Origin: Ottelia alismoides
Taxonomy: Eukaryota > Streptophyta > Magnoliopsida > Alismatales > Hydrocharitaceae
Assembly (NCBI GenBank): GCA_037367405.1
Contig: JAZKJV010010132.1
Span: forward strand, 1 to 64,000
DNA: 64,000 nt
Reading direction: 5' to 3'
Positions 1-9,712 of the stretch are shown here, piece after piece. Below the pieces are notes generated by a model. It had not been told where the DNA came from and searched no databases. It worked only from the letters and a program-made list of their open reading frames with translations. The position numbers and the translations under genes were made by a program. Position 1 is the first letter of the stretch. Every line of letters starts with the position of its first letter.

Positions 1-590
1 TAAGAAACCTCTTCAAGAGGTGATTTCAGATCAACCTCAAGGAAATCAGCAATTACAAAAGATGGAGCAACAAGTTCTAAAAAATCATAGAAGAGTACAT
101 GGTTCTTCTCAATTTCGAGGGAGGAAATATTATGAAATTCATGCATGAGAATGCCAACTCTAAAACTTGCAGGAAGGTATGTTGTTTAAAGAGTGTAGCA
201 AGGAGTCCCACAGAGATGCTCCTAAGATCCGATGCAAGGAGTCTCATTGATATGCTCGATAAGGTACAAAGACAAGTCATCTAGTTGTGATGCTCAATAA
301 TTGACAAGTCATTTGGAGATGAGTTTTTTAAGCGAACGAGAGAATAAATACAATATTAAATAAATTATAGATTTGATTAAAATAAGGACTACACTATTAC
401 TTTGTTTTATGTTGAGTTCTATTATAATACGTTAATTGAGCTCAACTATGGATATTTTTAGTGTTGGTAATGCATAGTTACTTAACCTACTTTAGTTAAA
501 GTAGAGGTCTATTTAGTTAAATTTGAGGTCTATCTGGAGTCAATCAATTAGATTTGATTATGTTTTGATTCTGATTTATCATTCTTCCAT
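1..590. other. Left-edge stretch, no assignable gene
   Basis: A 48-codon frame (2-148, plus strand) is open from the window edge and ends at a stop. It is rich in Gln, Lys and Arg, and I recognise no family in it. The rest is AT-rich and stop-dense in all frames. It could be the tail of a gene or transposon lying outside the window. Confidence 0.3.
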
Positions 591-599
591 CACTATGAG

Positions 600-850
600 C
601 AAAAACTAGAGTCTAGGTTCTTATGAATTGTAATCGGACATCGGTTTCTCCATAACTTCCTTCCATCTACTATCAAGATGTTACACATGATGTATTTTTG
701 GGATCTCTAATGTTAAGAGACCCTCCATAAACTGTCTATATTATTGTGAAAGTAGCTTAAGAGTGAGGTTTCTTATGAGTGGGTGAGTAGTGCACTCGTG
801 GCTGCCTTTTGCAACATGGTATATCATAAAATCATTTGAGGGACCTGTTG
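600..850 (-). pseudogene. Copia A RT N-terminal edge
   Basis: Broken minus-strand frames give HPLIRNLTLKLLSQ, YRQFMEGLLTLEIP and RWKEVMEKPM in order. This matches the linker between integrase and RT in copia polyproteins (H-P-I-S-N-x-x-S-Y, Y-R-A-F, W-x-x-A-M-x-x-E-M). The polymerase palm that should follow is absent, so the fragment ends near 0.6 kb. The match is weak residue by residue but strong in order and spacing. Confidence 0.5.
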
Positions 851-1119
851 CAGGTTCAGCTTGCTGAGTACCAACATTGTGCAAAGAAATATCATTATTA
901 GTTCCATCAATAAATATGAAGTGTTCAGTTCTTACTATCGGCTCAATAGATTGGTCAGGTAGTGAGGCAAGAGGGTCTATCTCATCTATATAGGCTCTGG
1001 CCTCCAGGTATAGACCTTAACAACATGAGGAGTAGAGCCCTCATGTAAAGATGTAGTGACACGAGGTGCATGACTCAAAATAAGAGAAACTAGAAACACC
1101 TCAGTTTTAGAAGAATCTG

Positions 1120-1500
1120 AACTCAACATCCTAGGCCCTGTGGGTGGGTGTGAACCGTGAAGTAGCCTTTGTACTCAAAGAAGGTGATGCCAACACTTCT
1201 ATGAAATCTCATGCGAACATGATCATAACATTGGTACCCATCCAAGGCTTGTAATACCCAACAAAGATACACTTGACAACCGGGGTTTTGGGGGGGGGGG
1301 TATTTTGTCTTTCCCATGAGTATATGGATGAATGCAACACATCCGAAAATGTTTGGAGGAACGGTAAACAGATCACTGTCAGGGAAGATGACATGCAAAG
1401 GGATGTGTTCGTCGATCATATAGACAAGCACAAGTTGATTAAATAGCATGATAAGCAAACCGTTTCCTATTGGGAGTCGGGAGCATGACTATGGAGTGAG
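1120..1500 (-). pseudogene. Copia A integrase C-terminal remnant
   Basis: The frame at 1,123-1,458 carries IPLHVIFPDSDLFTVPP, then FGCVAFIHIL, a short basic gap, then GYQCYDHVRMRF and ITFFE. In copia integrases this is the segment after the catalytic core, where P-L-x-x-L-F-P, V-F-G-C-x-x-F-V, K-G-Y-x-C-Y-D-P and V-T-F-F-E are conserved. A run of G at about 1,290-1,300 breaks the local frame; an overlapping frame (1,209-1,394) continues the match with KCIFVGYYKPWMG. The catalytic core upstream is not recognisable, so it cannot be active. Confidence 0.8.
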
Positions 1501-2238
1501 TTTTGGTGACATCCTGAAATTGCAGGTGTTTCCTATGATCAACACCATTATGCTGAAATTCAGATCGAAGAGAAATTTGGGGAAGAATACACCAAACCAA
1601 GTGGGAGATTATTGAAACACAAATACTAAAGATACACAGAAGCATGACTTGTCTGAGTATGAGAAATGTTTGCGAAGGACTATTCCAACCAATAATGGCC
1701 GCTCTGCTCACAGCCCCATAGGTATGTTTGGAAACATAAGAGAGACAGCGACAACGATGACAAGACCATTTAGCTCCTTAGCGATTTTGTTAATAGAAAG
1801 TATGCTTAAAGGATAACCATGTAAATGGAGAATCAAAAAAATCACATATTGGGGGTTATGTTATGTAAACCTCCCTTTGTCTTGTAAGAGGTGAATGATG
1901 CTCACAAACTAGGATAATTAACTGTCCCAAAGAGGAGGTGCTATATGTGTGGTAACTGATGGCTCTCATATAGATGGCATGAATCGCATGTACTTGCTAT
2001 CCACTTTGCATCATCTTTAGAATGACAAGTACTAAGAGCAAAATCTATACACGATGGATCTGCAACATCGACAAATTCAAACAATGAAGAAGTCAAAAGA
2101 GGAAGAGGAGAGGGAGAAATGAGCATCTTCCACAGCTGGGAGGACATCTTATGCTCATAGCTCTGAACTTGTGTCATAGAAACCTGTATTTATTGTTAAA
2201 GACTTGGGCATGTTGAAGATACATTTTGGTAGATGCAC

Positions 2239-2313
2239 GGTCGACCGACCTCAACGCATATTTCAACATAGCTGATTCTACTCTGTAGAACTATGCGTTG
2301 AGGTTGGTCGACC
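2239..2313. repeat. 75-bp foldback insertion in copia A
   Basis: Two 22-nt arms (2,239-2,260 and 2,292-2,313) are reverse complements with one mismatch, around a 31-nt loop. The arms begin GGTCGACC and end GGTCGACC. It lies exactly where the gag zinc-knuckle region is disrupted. No clear target duplication flanks it; only ATGC is shared. Confidence 0.75.
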
Positions 2314-2439
2314 ATGCTCCCATTAACATGTAACTTCAGATAGTAAGTGCAGTGAGGTCGAGGCCCACCACGACCCATGCCTCTGCTCCTACAACCATGT
2401 CCTTGGCCATATATGAATCCTCCTTTGACACGCGAAGTG

Positions 2440-2960
2440 ATTATATCAGGAGAGGTATTTGAAGTTATAATAGAAATAACAATTTTGGTAAGTCTGCTGT
2501 AGGTTTCTTTCATAGATATTATGGTGGCGATGGCAAGCAACTGGTTATATGAATAATAGAAATGATCAAGTCCTGGAAGAAAAACTCCACGATTAACATA
2601 TTTTTCATAGATCTTTCGTTCAACATGTTGAATAGATGAAGGTAGTTATGAAATTTCTCAAACATGCCTCTCAAGGTGGCATAGTACGTGTGAAGGGTAC
2701 ACCCATCTTGTTTTGTGAGATGAATATCTTGATGGAGTTGGGAGTATCTTAGTCTCATTTTTAGCTTATAAGTAAGTTGTGATCAAGATATCCCACATAA
2801 CTTTTGCTGTTGGTTAAGGATATCATTCACAATTTTGAAAGTGAGTGAGCTTGTCAACTAAACCTTTGCGCATGCATTATCTTGTTTCCATATGGCATTA
2901 ACTTCTGATTTTATTGGTCGATTCTCGAATTTCATAAATACACATGTTTCTTATTGTAGC
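2440..2960 (-). pseudogene. Copia A gag remnant (UBN2-like)
   Basis: Minus-strand pieces match the copia capsid region: a PTAKVMWDIL segment (the usual P-T-A-x-x-M-W landmark) near 2.8 kb, then RYSQLHQDIHLTKQ and YYATLRGMFEK in the frame at 2,519-2,758. These correspond to the conserved Q-L-x-x-x-I and Y-x-x-L-x-x-x-W/F-E-K stretch of gag, which would form the particle coat. A Gly/Arg-rich tail follows and leads toward the zinc knuckle. Frames are broken by stops around 2.76-2.9 kb. The identity rests on motif order and residue pattern only. Confidence 0.7.
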
Positions 2961-3794
2961 CTTTCTCTATGCTCATGAGTCCCTATGGTCATAATTGGTT
3001 CCATCCATCTTAATAATATGATCAAATATCCTTCATAGATATAAATTATGGGAGAAGGGCTTCCTTGCAATTCCCATTGCTTAGTGATGAAGCAAACCGA
3101 GATAGCAAACAAAAAATCAAGCTGGAAATTGATAAAAGACTTGATCTAAAACATCCTTGCAACCCTCAAATAGTATGTCAAGAAATCAATGAGTAATCAC
3201 ACGAGCCCATATCTTTATAGAAGCAGATTTTTTAACTGGAAGGATATGAAACGAGAATGGTTAACTATGAAAGATGATCTTGAATCAACGATCAACCTTC
3301 ACAGATGAATGGAGGACCTCATCTACATTCGGGAATAAAAAATGAGTGAATATTCTACTAGAACGACGTTAATGGTCGTCCAAAGCGGCAACAACATTGT
3401 TGGGCAGTCAACTCAAGGTGGCGAACGACCTAGGATCTTGCTACTAGGAATGGAGGGGGGACCTCGTTGGGAGGTGAGATCGCCAGAGAGTCATCAGGGA
3501 GTTGTCCATGAGGCTTGGATGATGATGGTTAAGTTTATGTCGGTGGCCTTGAGATTATGCCTAATTTGAGGAGAAAGTTCTAGTATTCCACGCGCCTTAA
3601 GCAATCTCTGTTTAGAGGTTAATGGGAACATTGCAGATGAATTCCAAACTAATGTTGTTAGAGGCGTGAGGCAATCCAAGATGCTAAGGGGTGTAAAACG
3701 TTTGAGGTGCTAGATGCTCACAAAATCCTTGCTCGGGACAAGCGAGACACAAAAAATATAATCATTCCTTACTGTAATTTGAACATTCAAATTT

Positions 3795-3860
3795 AAAAAA
3801 AGTAAAGTACGTTACTTACAATTGGAATGATTATGGATCATATTGATTTCTTCTTTTCAT
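3795..3860 (+). repeat. Direct repeat, copy 1
   Basis: About 66 bp, with core ACAATTGGAATGA then TATGGATCATATTGATTTCTT, nearly identical to 4,724-4,790 at a distance of about 929 bp. A third, weaker relative lies near 5,130-5,175. Confidence 0.85.
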
Positions 3861-4723
3861 CGTCAAAAATTGATATCAACATTGTCTTCTCAATCAATCA
3901 ATCGAATTTGTTGAATAAATAGTTGTAATCATATAATCCGATATAATTAATAATATATTATTTTAATGTAGAATAAAATTATTTATTCTTTTATTATTAT
4001 TTATTTTATTTTATTTTATTATTTTATTATTAGTTTTAATAATTTTTAATATTATTAATTTTGATATTCACTAATTTTAATTAGATTAACATGTACGACT
4101 AGTATTACCATATATTGCTTTGTTGAAACAAAAATTAAAGTTTATTGGTCCTTTTTCGCGAACATATCAGAAATAGATTGATTCTAAAAAATTCTGGTAA
4201 ACCACTGATTTTCTGGTATCTATAATATATAATTCATTTACTACTGATTTTTTTACCAGATCAAAATATTTTATTTCCAAAATTGCTGCTTCTGCGGCTG
4301 CAATGGCTATAACAAAGATCGAGAAAATGCCTCCTTTTAATTGACGGCCATCGACTTACCATGTTTCGACTTGTGATCAATCCATAGATACCGATAGAAA
4401 ATAAATAGGCACTCAAAAAAAGTGCATGCCCGAACATCATTGACTAAGTCCTTATCAATCTGGATTCAGTTCAATATAAATGAATATTCATTCAAACAAT
4501 TCCAATATAAATAAAATAATTACATAACAAAATAAAAAATAAGGTATTGGTGATAGATACAATTAAAAGCTTTGCTTATCTTATAGTAGTTTATTTATTT
4601 TTTTACATATAATTTTTATACTACACTTAAATATGTTATAATAATATATATGAATGAAAAATATATGAATGAAAATAAAAATAAGTGTTATAAAAATAAG
4701 ACATGATAAAACAAGACATTCTT

Positions 4724-4790
4724 AAAAAAAGTAAAGTACATTACTTACAATTGGAATGACTATGGATCATATTGATTTCTTGTTTTTTCA
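4724..4790 (+). repeat. Direct repeat, copy 2
   Basis: Second copy of the 3,795-3,860 repeat. It differs at two or three positions, for example GTACG becomes GTACA and ATTAT becomes ACTAT. After the repeat the two sequences diverge. Confidence 0.85.
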
Positions 4791-4914
4791 TCTTGATTAT
4801 CTTATGAAGCAACAATTCCTCTTGAAGAATATCCAACAATGGATGTTCAATGTCTTGTTTGTTTTTGTCTTAAATATATAGCTATTAAGATGTAGTTGCT
4901 TTTGTTGTCCCACC

Positions 4915-5462
4915 ACATTTGGGTCTTCGATTTGTTTCACAAATATGTTAAGAAGCTCTTATTGATTCCACAAACATCGTATAGAATGATTCACCATGAA
5001 ATTTGGTATGCTTCTATTTCTTTTAAATGTCCAAGCGTAATGCATAATGGATCATCCATACTTTACATGAGTTTCTTTGTCAGTTAAGACGTATTTGCTG
5101 ATGTAGTTGTCTTCATAGTGAAATAAACAACTAAAATTCCAATAAATATGGAATTATAGTGATTTCTTCTTCTTCATCAAAATTGATATCATCAGCATCG
5201 TTTTCACTTCCACCTTCCTCTTCGATCTCTCGCCTTCATTGTTAGTTGTGAGTAGTACTTTATTTTGTTCTTTGATTTGCTCCACAAATATATCAAGAAA
5301 CTCAAAATTCTTCTCTCATGTCTTCGCATGTGTTGATGTATTTGTTGATTCCACGAACATTGCTCCCTTGGAGCAATATGCCATAAAATTGAGTATGCTT
5401 ATATTTCTCTTATATGTACATGCATCAAACATAATAAGGCGTCCATACTTTACCTAAGTTTC
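4915..5462. repeat. Diverged internal duplication
   Basis: Segments 4,920-5,085 and 5,265-5,462 share an ordered series of short matches with indels between them: TCGATTTG or TTGATTTG, CACAAATAT, TTGATTCCAC, AAATTGAGTATGCTT or AAATTTGGTATGCTT, CATACTTTAC, and GAGTTTC or AAGTTTC. This indicates an old duplication of about 350 bp. Confidence 0.6.
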
Positions 5463-5748
5463 CTCGTGCTCGTCCATCAATTCGGATGTATATTCCTTTT
5501 TAATGTGGACATTACTCATATATTGAATAGTTTTGTGCCGCATGTCTTTGTCATATACATCGACAGTGGAAGTTTGTCTAATGGGAGCTGCACAATCATC
5601 ATCATCATGAGAGTTCATGTTTTTTATGGAGGAAAAAGAGGATAGGATGCTGAGAAAACGCCTGCCCAGACATCAAAGTTCATGTTATCCACTTTAAAGT
5701 TCCCTCCTTCAATTGATTTTTGAGACTTTTCTTCTCATTTATATACGT

Positions 5749-5891
5749 TGAGATATTTTTACATTCCTATGCACCTTTCCGGTTATTTTATTTCTTTATG
5801 TCTACCTTATGTAATTTAACCAGAGGTCTCTCATCTATACAAGAGAGCCTAGGGTTTCAAGAATAAACAACTTTTCTTATTTTCTCCAACA
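5749..5891 (+). repeat. Copia B 5' LTR (143 bp)
   Basis: It begins TGAGATATTTTTACATTCC and ends CTCCAACA just before the PBS. The first ~75 bp are repeated at 11,401 with only scattered differences, which defines the LTR. At 143 bp it is unusually short for a copia LTR. AATAAAC near its end is a possible poly(A) signal. Confidence 0.88.
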
Positions 5892-5905
5892 TAGTATCAG
5901 AGCAG
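5892..5905 (+). other. Copia B primer-binding site (tRNA-iMet type)
   Basis: TAGTATCAGAGCAG directly follows the LTR. The copia consensus complementary to initiator tRNA-Met is TGGTATCAGAGC, so there is one G-to-A change in the second position. The leader that follows (5,940-6,200) is very C-rich and holds a chance 69-codon minus-strand frame. Confidence 0.85.
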
Positions 5906-6660
5906 TGGGTCCTAGACCGGGGCTCTCGTATCCAAAACCCTAACCCTATATTCAGCCTCTACCATCGCGCGCCACCCTCAACTCTGTGCGTTGCCCCCAG
6001 CCTCTGCGTGCTGCCCCCCTTCCTCGCGCAACCGCCTTCTCGCGCAAAGCGTCGCCCGTGCGTAGCTCGCACATCCGCCCGTGCGCTGCGCCATCCTAGC
6101 ACAACCTGCACATCTGCGAGTGTTCTCGTGGCTTCCCGCGCATCGTTCCTTCGCGCATGACCCCTCAATGTTCGCGCCTACACGTGCCGGTGTCGGGCTC
6201 GTTATTTGGTTGATGGATTTGGGTGCATTAGTCTATACATGCATTCAAATCCCTGTATGTTTGTGTAGACATTGACTTTTTGGTCTACAAAACCTTAGCC
6301 TCCGGCATTATATCTGAGAACAAGGTTGATGTACTTGCCACATGTGCATTCTGAGGTCCAAAACGCCTATTGTCAAAATGGACAGGACAAGTCATGAGCT
6401 CTGTGCTATGTAAGTTCATGAGCTTGATGAAGTCAAATGGTAAGAAACATATTCTTACTGACGAGGAGTTAGTGGAGAAGACGGGTAAATGCTTCGTGGG
6501 AGGCGAACGACGTTTATGCCAAAGTTTGTCTCTCTGGTACATTGACGATTGAGATTGCCAATGATGTGCTACATTGGCCTATTGCTCAAGCAATGTGGGG
6601 TATCCTTACAACAACATATTCTCAAACGAGGAACGAGACGAAGATCCTCCAACTCCAACA

Positions 6661-6816
6661 TGACATATTTACTATCAAGCAAAACAAATGTCCTCTGCAT
6701 TCATTATATACATCATTGTATGGGATGTTTGAGAAGCATGACATATTTACTATCAAGCAGAACAAACGCCCTCTGTATTCATTGTATATATCCTTGCATG
6801 GGATGTTTGAGAAGCT
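6661..6816 (+). repeat. 78-bp tandem duplication inside gag
   Basis: Two 78-bp units start at 6,661 and 6,739, each encoding a 26-residue block from DIFTIKQNK to GMFEK. They differ at several bases. Because 78 is a multiple of three, the frame is kept. Confidence 0.9.
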
Positions 6817-6885
6817 CTACAGTTTCATGCCCCTAACGGCGACTCCGGAGCAACAGAAGACATATAGGAATGCTACCATGGTTGG

Positions 6886-7551
6886 TAGGGATGAAAACAA
6901 TCAGATATGGATATGAATATAGGTGTTACCATATCCTCATCCTTTTTAAAATTCAGATACGAATACGAATATCACACGAATGTGTAAAATGTAAAATCAT
7001 ATCCTCAAATACGAATACAAAATGAATATTGGTAATTCGGATACAGATATTTGACAAACGAATACGAATTAATATACGAATGTTATACATGTCCAAATTT
7101 ACTTAAAAGCTATAAATATTTTAGGTTCGTAATTGTATAAAAAGTGTATTAAATATTTTAATAATGAATATGTACATAAAAAATAACTAAATAATAAAAG
7201 AAAATGTAAAGATATAACTAAATAATAGAAGAATGCTTACCAAACTTACTTATTTGTATTTCTTGTAAGTATTGGTATCATCCAGAATTTGAACATTCGC
7301 ATTAAGATTCGTATTCATATCCTTCAAAAAATAAATATTCGTATTCGTATCCTTAAAATTTTCGACATTCATATTCGCATTCATATTCGTCAAAGTTGAG
7401 GATATTATATTCGTATTCATATTCGTATTTGGCAAATGTTGGACATTTGCATTCGTATTCGTCAGATACAAGAAACTAACATCCATATCCTCTATTTGAC
7501 GAATGCGGATACGGACGAATACGAATATATTTGTATTCGTTTTCATCCCTA
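6886..7551. mobile_element. hAT-type MITE, 666 bp, in copia B gag
   Basis: Perfect 13-bp terminal inverted repeats, TAGGGATGAAAAC (6,886-6,898) and its complement (7,539-7,551). The element is flanked by a perfect 8-bp duplication ATGGTTGG (6,878-6,885 and 7,552-7,559). An 8-bp duplication with a TAGGG-type end is characteristic of hAT-derived MITEs. The interior is largely degenerate repeats of GAATACGAATAT and its complement, so the element can fold on itself. The only sizeable frame (7,250-7,573, minus) translates this repeat and is not a transposase. Confidence 0.93.
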
Positions 7552-8076
7552 ATGGTTGGGGTATTCCTAGCAACCCTTGATCCCGAATATGATGCTGCTC
7601 GCTCCCAGATTCTAGCGGATACTACTATTCCTCCCATGGAGGAGGCGTTCCGCAGGCTCAACATGATTACTATTCCATCCTCAATCACTAGACAGACTTC
7701 CTCGACTATGGCAACTTCTTGAGGAAGAGGAGGCTCTTCTACCTTCCGTGGACGCGTACCTCGTAGTAAAGGAGGTCACATTCATCAGCCCTGCTCCTTT
7801 TGTCATCGCCCATGTCATATCGAGGAGACATGCTACTCCAAGCATGGTTTCTCGGCATCAGTCCGCGTAGCAGAGCAGATTGAGTCTCCTGCTGCTTCTA
7901 CTTTAGATTAGAGGTTTGATCATCTTGTAGCCAGACTGAGGGATATTATACCTCCTTCAATTTCATCATCTTCGAGAGGTAATTCAGATGTGGCAACCTC
8001 AACTTCTACTAGTACCTCTACTACAACTAACACCGCATGTACTTATGCTTTTACATCCTGTCATGGATATGAGATT

Positions 8077-8277
8077 ACATAGTGGATTATGGACTCCGGT
8101 GCAACACATCATTTATGTGGAGACCGACAACAACTTAAGTCATATAGACATGTTCCACTAGGAAGAACAATTGTGATATTTAATGGGACTCATTCCCCAA
8201 TAACAGGATATGGGGAGATCACTTTGACACCTTTAATGCGTTTGCAGAATGTGTTGCATGCTCTTGATTTTCTATGA
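8077..8277 (+). pseudogene. Copia B aspartic protease domain
   Basis: WIMDSGATHHLCGD begins at about 8,083 and contains the catalytic D-S-G-A motif followed by the H-H typical of copia proteases. Then come IVIFNGTHSPITGYGEI and LQNVLHAL, matching the second half (G-x-G-x-I and L-x-N-V-L-H-x-P). The catalytic triad is intact, but a stop lies just before the domain (about 8,080) and another at 8,275, so it is cut off from gag and integrase. The protease would cleave the gag-pol polyprotein. Confidence 0.87.
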
Positions 8278-9390
8278 ATTTATTATCTATTAGTCAGGTT
8301 ACGAAGATCTATATTGTCGAGCTATTTTTGACCCATCGTCTCTTGTTTTTTACGACATCCTTATGGGCAAAGTGATTGGGTGTGGTCGTGAGCAGGGTGA
8401 CCTTTAATTCCTGGTTTGGACTCCCTATGCAGGCATATCTTCTCATTCGTCTGGATCCGGCTCTTCGTTCACTTGGTACCTTCGATTTGGTCATCTCCCT
8501 CTTCAGAAGATGTGTCATATGCTGCGACATATTTTGCCTGGTTCTTCCTTTCAGTGTGAGGCTTGTCAGTTGGGGAAGCATCATCGTTTTGTTTTTCCAA
8601 TCGTCAGAGTCAGAGCAGTAGCTCCCTCTTTGAGTTATTTCATGTTGACATTTGATGTCCGAGTCGTGTTCCTGATCAACAGGGACACAGATTTTATCTT
8701 GTGGCCATGGATGATTTTTCACGATTGTCATGGGTCTTTCTTTTGAAAAATAAATCTGAAGCAGGAGATGTGATCGAAACATTGCAGAATGTTTTCTCTA
8801 TCTCTGTGAAGTTTGTAGGAACTGATAATGCTTTGGAATTATATACTCATGCTCTATATCATTTTCTTTCATCTCGAGGGATTATTCATCAAACATCTTG
8901 TGCTTACACATCTCAACAAAATGGTATTACTGAGAGAAAGCATCATCATCTTCTTGATGTTTCTCAGACTCTTCTCATTCAGAATCGTGCACCGCATTCG
9001 TTTTTTTTTTGAAGCTCCAAAACGGGGGACGCACTCGTTGGTGCTCGCCCCATCACCACATTCGTTTTGGGGTAATGCGGTACTCACAAGTCACAACATT
9101 CTATTTGGTGAATTGTATGCCATCGTCTGTTTTGGGTGAGAAAATTCCTTTCTCCATAGCTTTTCCTGAGAAGAAGTTATTCTCACTCACTCCTTGTATG
9201 TTCGGATCTGTTGCTTTTGTTCACCAATTGACTTCAGGTCTTCTCTCTCTTAAAGCTGTCAAATGTGTGTTTGTTGGGCATTTCAGGACTCATAAGGGAT
9301 ACCTGTGTTATGACTCTTTGTGCAGAAAATACTATATCAGTGCTGATCTCTCATTTTTTGAATCTGTAATGTACTTCTCTCCTAAAGGTG
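8278..9390 (+). pseudogene. Copia B integrase
   Basis: The zinc-binding part reads RFGHLPLQKMCHMLRHI then CEACQLGKHHRF (His/His/Cys/Cys, about 8,480-8,590). The core follows: VAMDDFSRLSWVFLL with the first catalytic Asp (about 8,700), VGTDNALELY with the second, and SQQNGITERKHHHLLD with the Glu (about 8,915-8,960). The C-terminal part runs LYAIVCFG or NCMPSSVLGEKIPFS, FPEKKLF, FGSVAFVHQL, KCVFVGHF, GYLCYD and SADLSFFES (to about 9,370). All three acidic residues survive, but there are several frameshifts and a 64-bp insertion between 9,005 and 9,068. Confidence 0.9.
9005..9068. repeat. 64-bp insertion in integrase with 10-bp flanking repeats
   Basis: CATTCGTTTT occurs at 8,995-9,004 and again at 9,059-9,068. 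The DNA between them has no counterpart in copia integrase, and the reading resumes afterwards at WGNAVLTS. The insert begins with a T run and has no inverted ends. Confidence 0.7.
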
Positions 9391-9700
9391 ACAGGTTGGC
9401 TTCAGCGGACTCAGATGATGATGTCCACATGCCTCCTCCTCCTACGAGCTATTCACCACCTCCTCCAGTGCCTATTGTCCCACCTCCTCCGCCACTTCCA
9501 CCAGTACCACCACCTCCCCCACCCCTTCCTACTACCCAGTCACATGCGCCACTTGTTCTAACTTTACCTAAATTCTATACCTGTTGGACTACTTCTGCTC
9601 ATGGTCATCGCCAATCATCCTGTATGCCCCATGTTTGTTTTGATAACATAGCTTCTGACGATAGGCCTGGAGATATAGCTGAGTAGGAATCATTGCTGGA
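9391..9700 (+). pseudogene. Copia B proline-rich IN-RT linker
   Basis: The frame from 9,009 continues past the integrase into an acidic SDDDVH stretch and then a long run of Pro blocks (about 9,430-9,540), ending at 9,686. It could be mistaken for an extensin-like protein. Its position between IN and RT in copia elements, where Pro/Ser-rich spacers are common, makes the linker reading much more likely. Confidence 0.75.
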
Positions 9701-9712
9701 AATAGCCCACAG

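Larger units (their letters stand above)
600..3050 (-). mobile_element. Degenerate Ty1-copia element A (gag, IN, RT fragments)
   Basis: Read on the minus strand, the order is gag (about 2.96-2.44 kb), a zinc-knuckle-like remnant (about 2.36 kb, residues PHCTYY then KLH), a possible protease remnant (1,941-2,177, where KWIASTCDSCHLYES sits where a W-I-x-D-S-G-A-x-x-H site would be expected), integrase C-terminus (1.46-1.12 kb), and the start of RT (about 0.85-0.6 kb). This is the canonical copia order. No LTRs were found, and the RT palm and RNase H are missing at the left. Many stops and frameshifts make it a dead fragment. The protease assignment is the weakest part. Confidence 0.75.
3060..5748. 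other. AT-rich intergenic stretch with diverged duplications
   Basis: I see no transposon proteins and no intact gene. A 75-codon frame at 3,342-3,569 (+) has no recognisable family. On the minus strand, 5,160-5,235 reads as a strongly acidic stretch (DDINF, DEEEEI) that could be an exon of a lost gene. Frames read on the same strand near 5.27 and 4.93 kb share an F-V-x-Q-I-like motif. A Myb/SANT-like origin is conceivable but unproven. Confidence 0.35.
6360..8050 (+). pseudogene. Copia B gag, split by a MITE
   Basis: Gag would build the particle and bind RNA. Plus-strand frames give ILTDEELVEKTGK, TIEIANDVLHWPIAQAMWGIL, YSQTRNETKILQLQHDIFTIKQ and YTSLYGMFEK, in the order of copia gag. After the MITE the same protein resumes with VFLATLDPEYDAARSQIL and PMEEAFRRL. 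A CX2CX4HX4C zinc knuckle is encoded at 7,792-7,833 (C-S-F-C, H, C in perfect spacing) and is followed by KHGF. Defects include an early shift around 6,500, stops, a 78-bp internal duplication, and a stop at about 7,910. Translation of an intact gag is impossible. Confidence 0.88.

Noticed and set aside
5959..6168. Arg/Ala-rich minus-strand frame
   Set aside because: It is a shadow of the C-rich leader of copia B with no partner motifs.
7250..7573. 107-codon frame rich in Asn, Thr and Met
   Set aside because: It is a translation of the hAT MITE's repeated GAATAC units.
8309..8782. 157-codon minus-strand frame
   Set aside because: It is antisense to the copia B integrase zinc-binding region.
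9009..9686. 225-codon proline-rich frame resembling an extensin or formin fragment
   Set aside because: Its N-terminal half contains copia integrase C-terminal motifs and it lies between IN and RT, so it is part of copia B.
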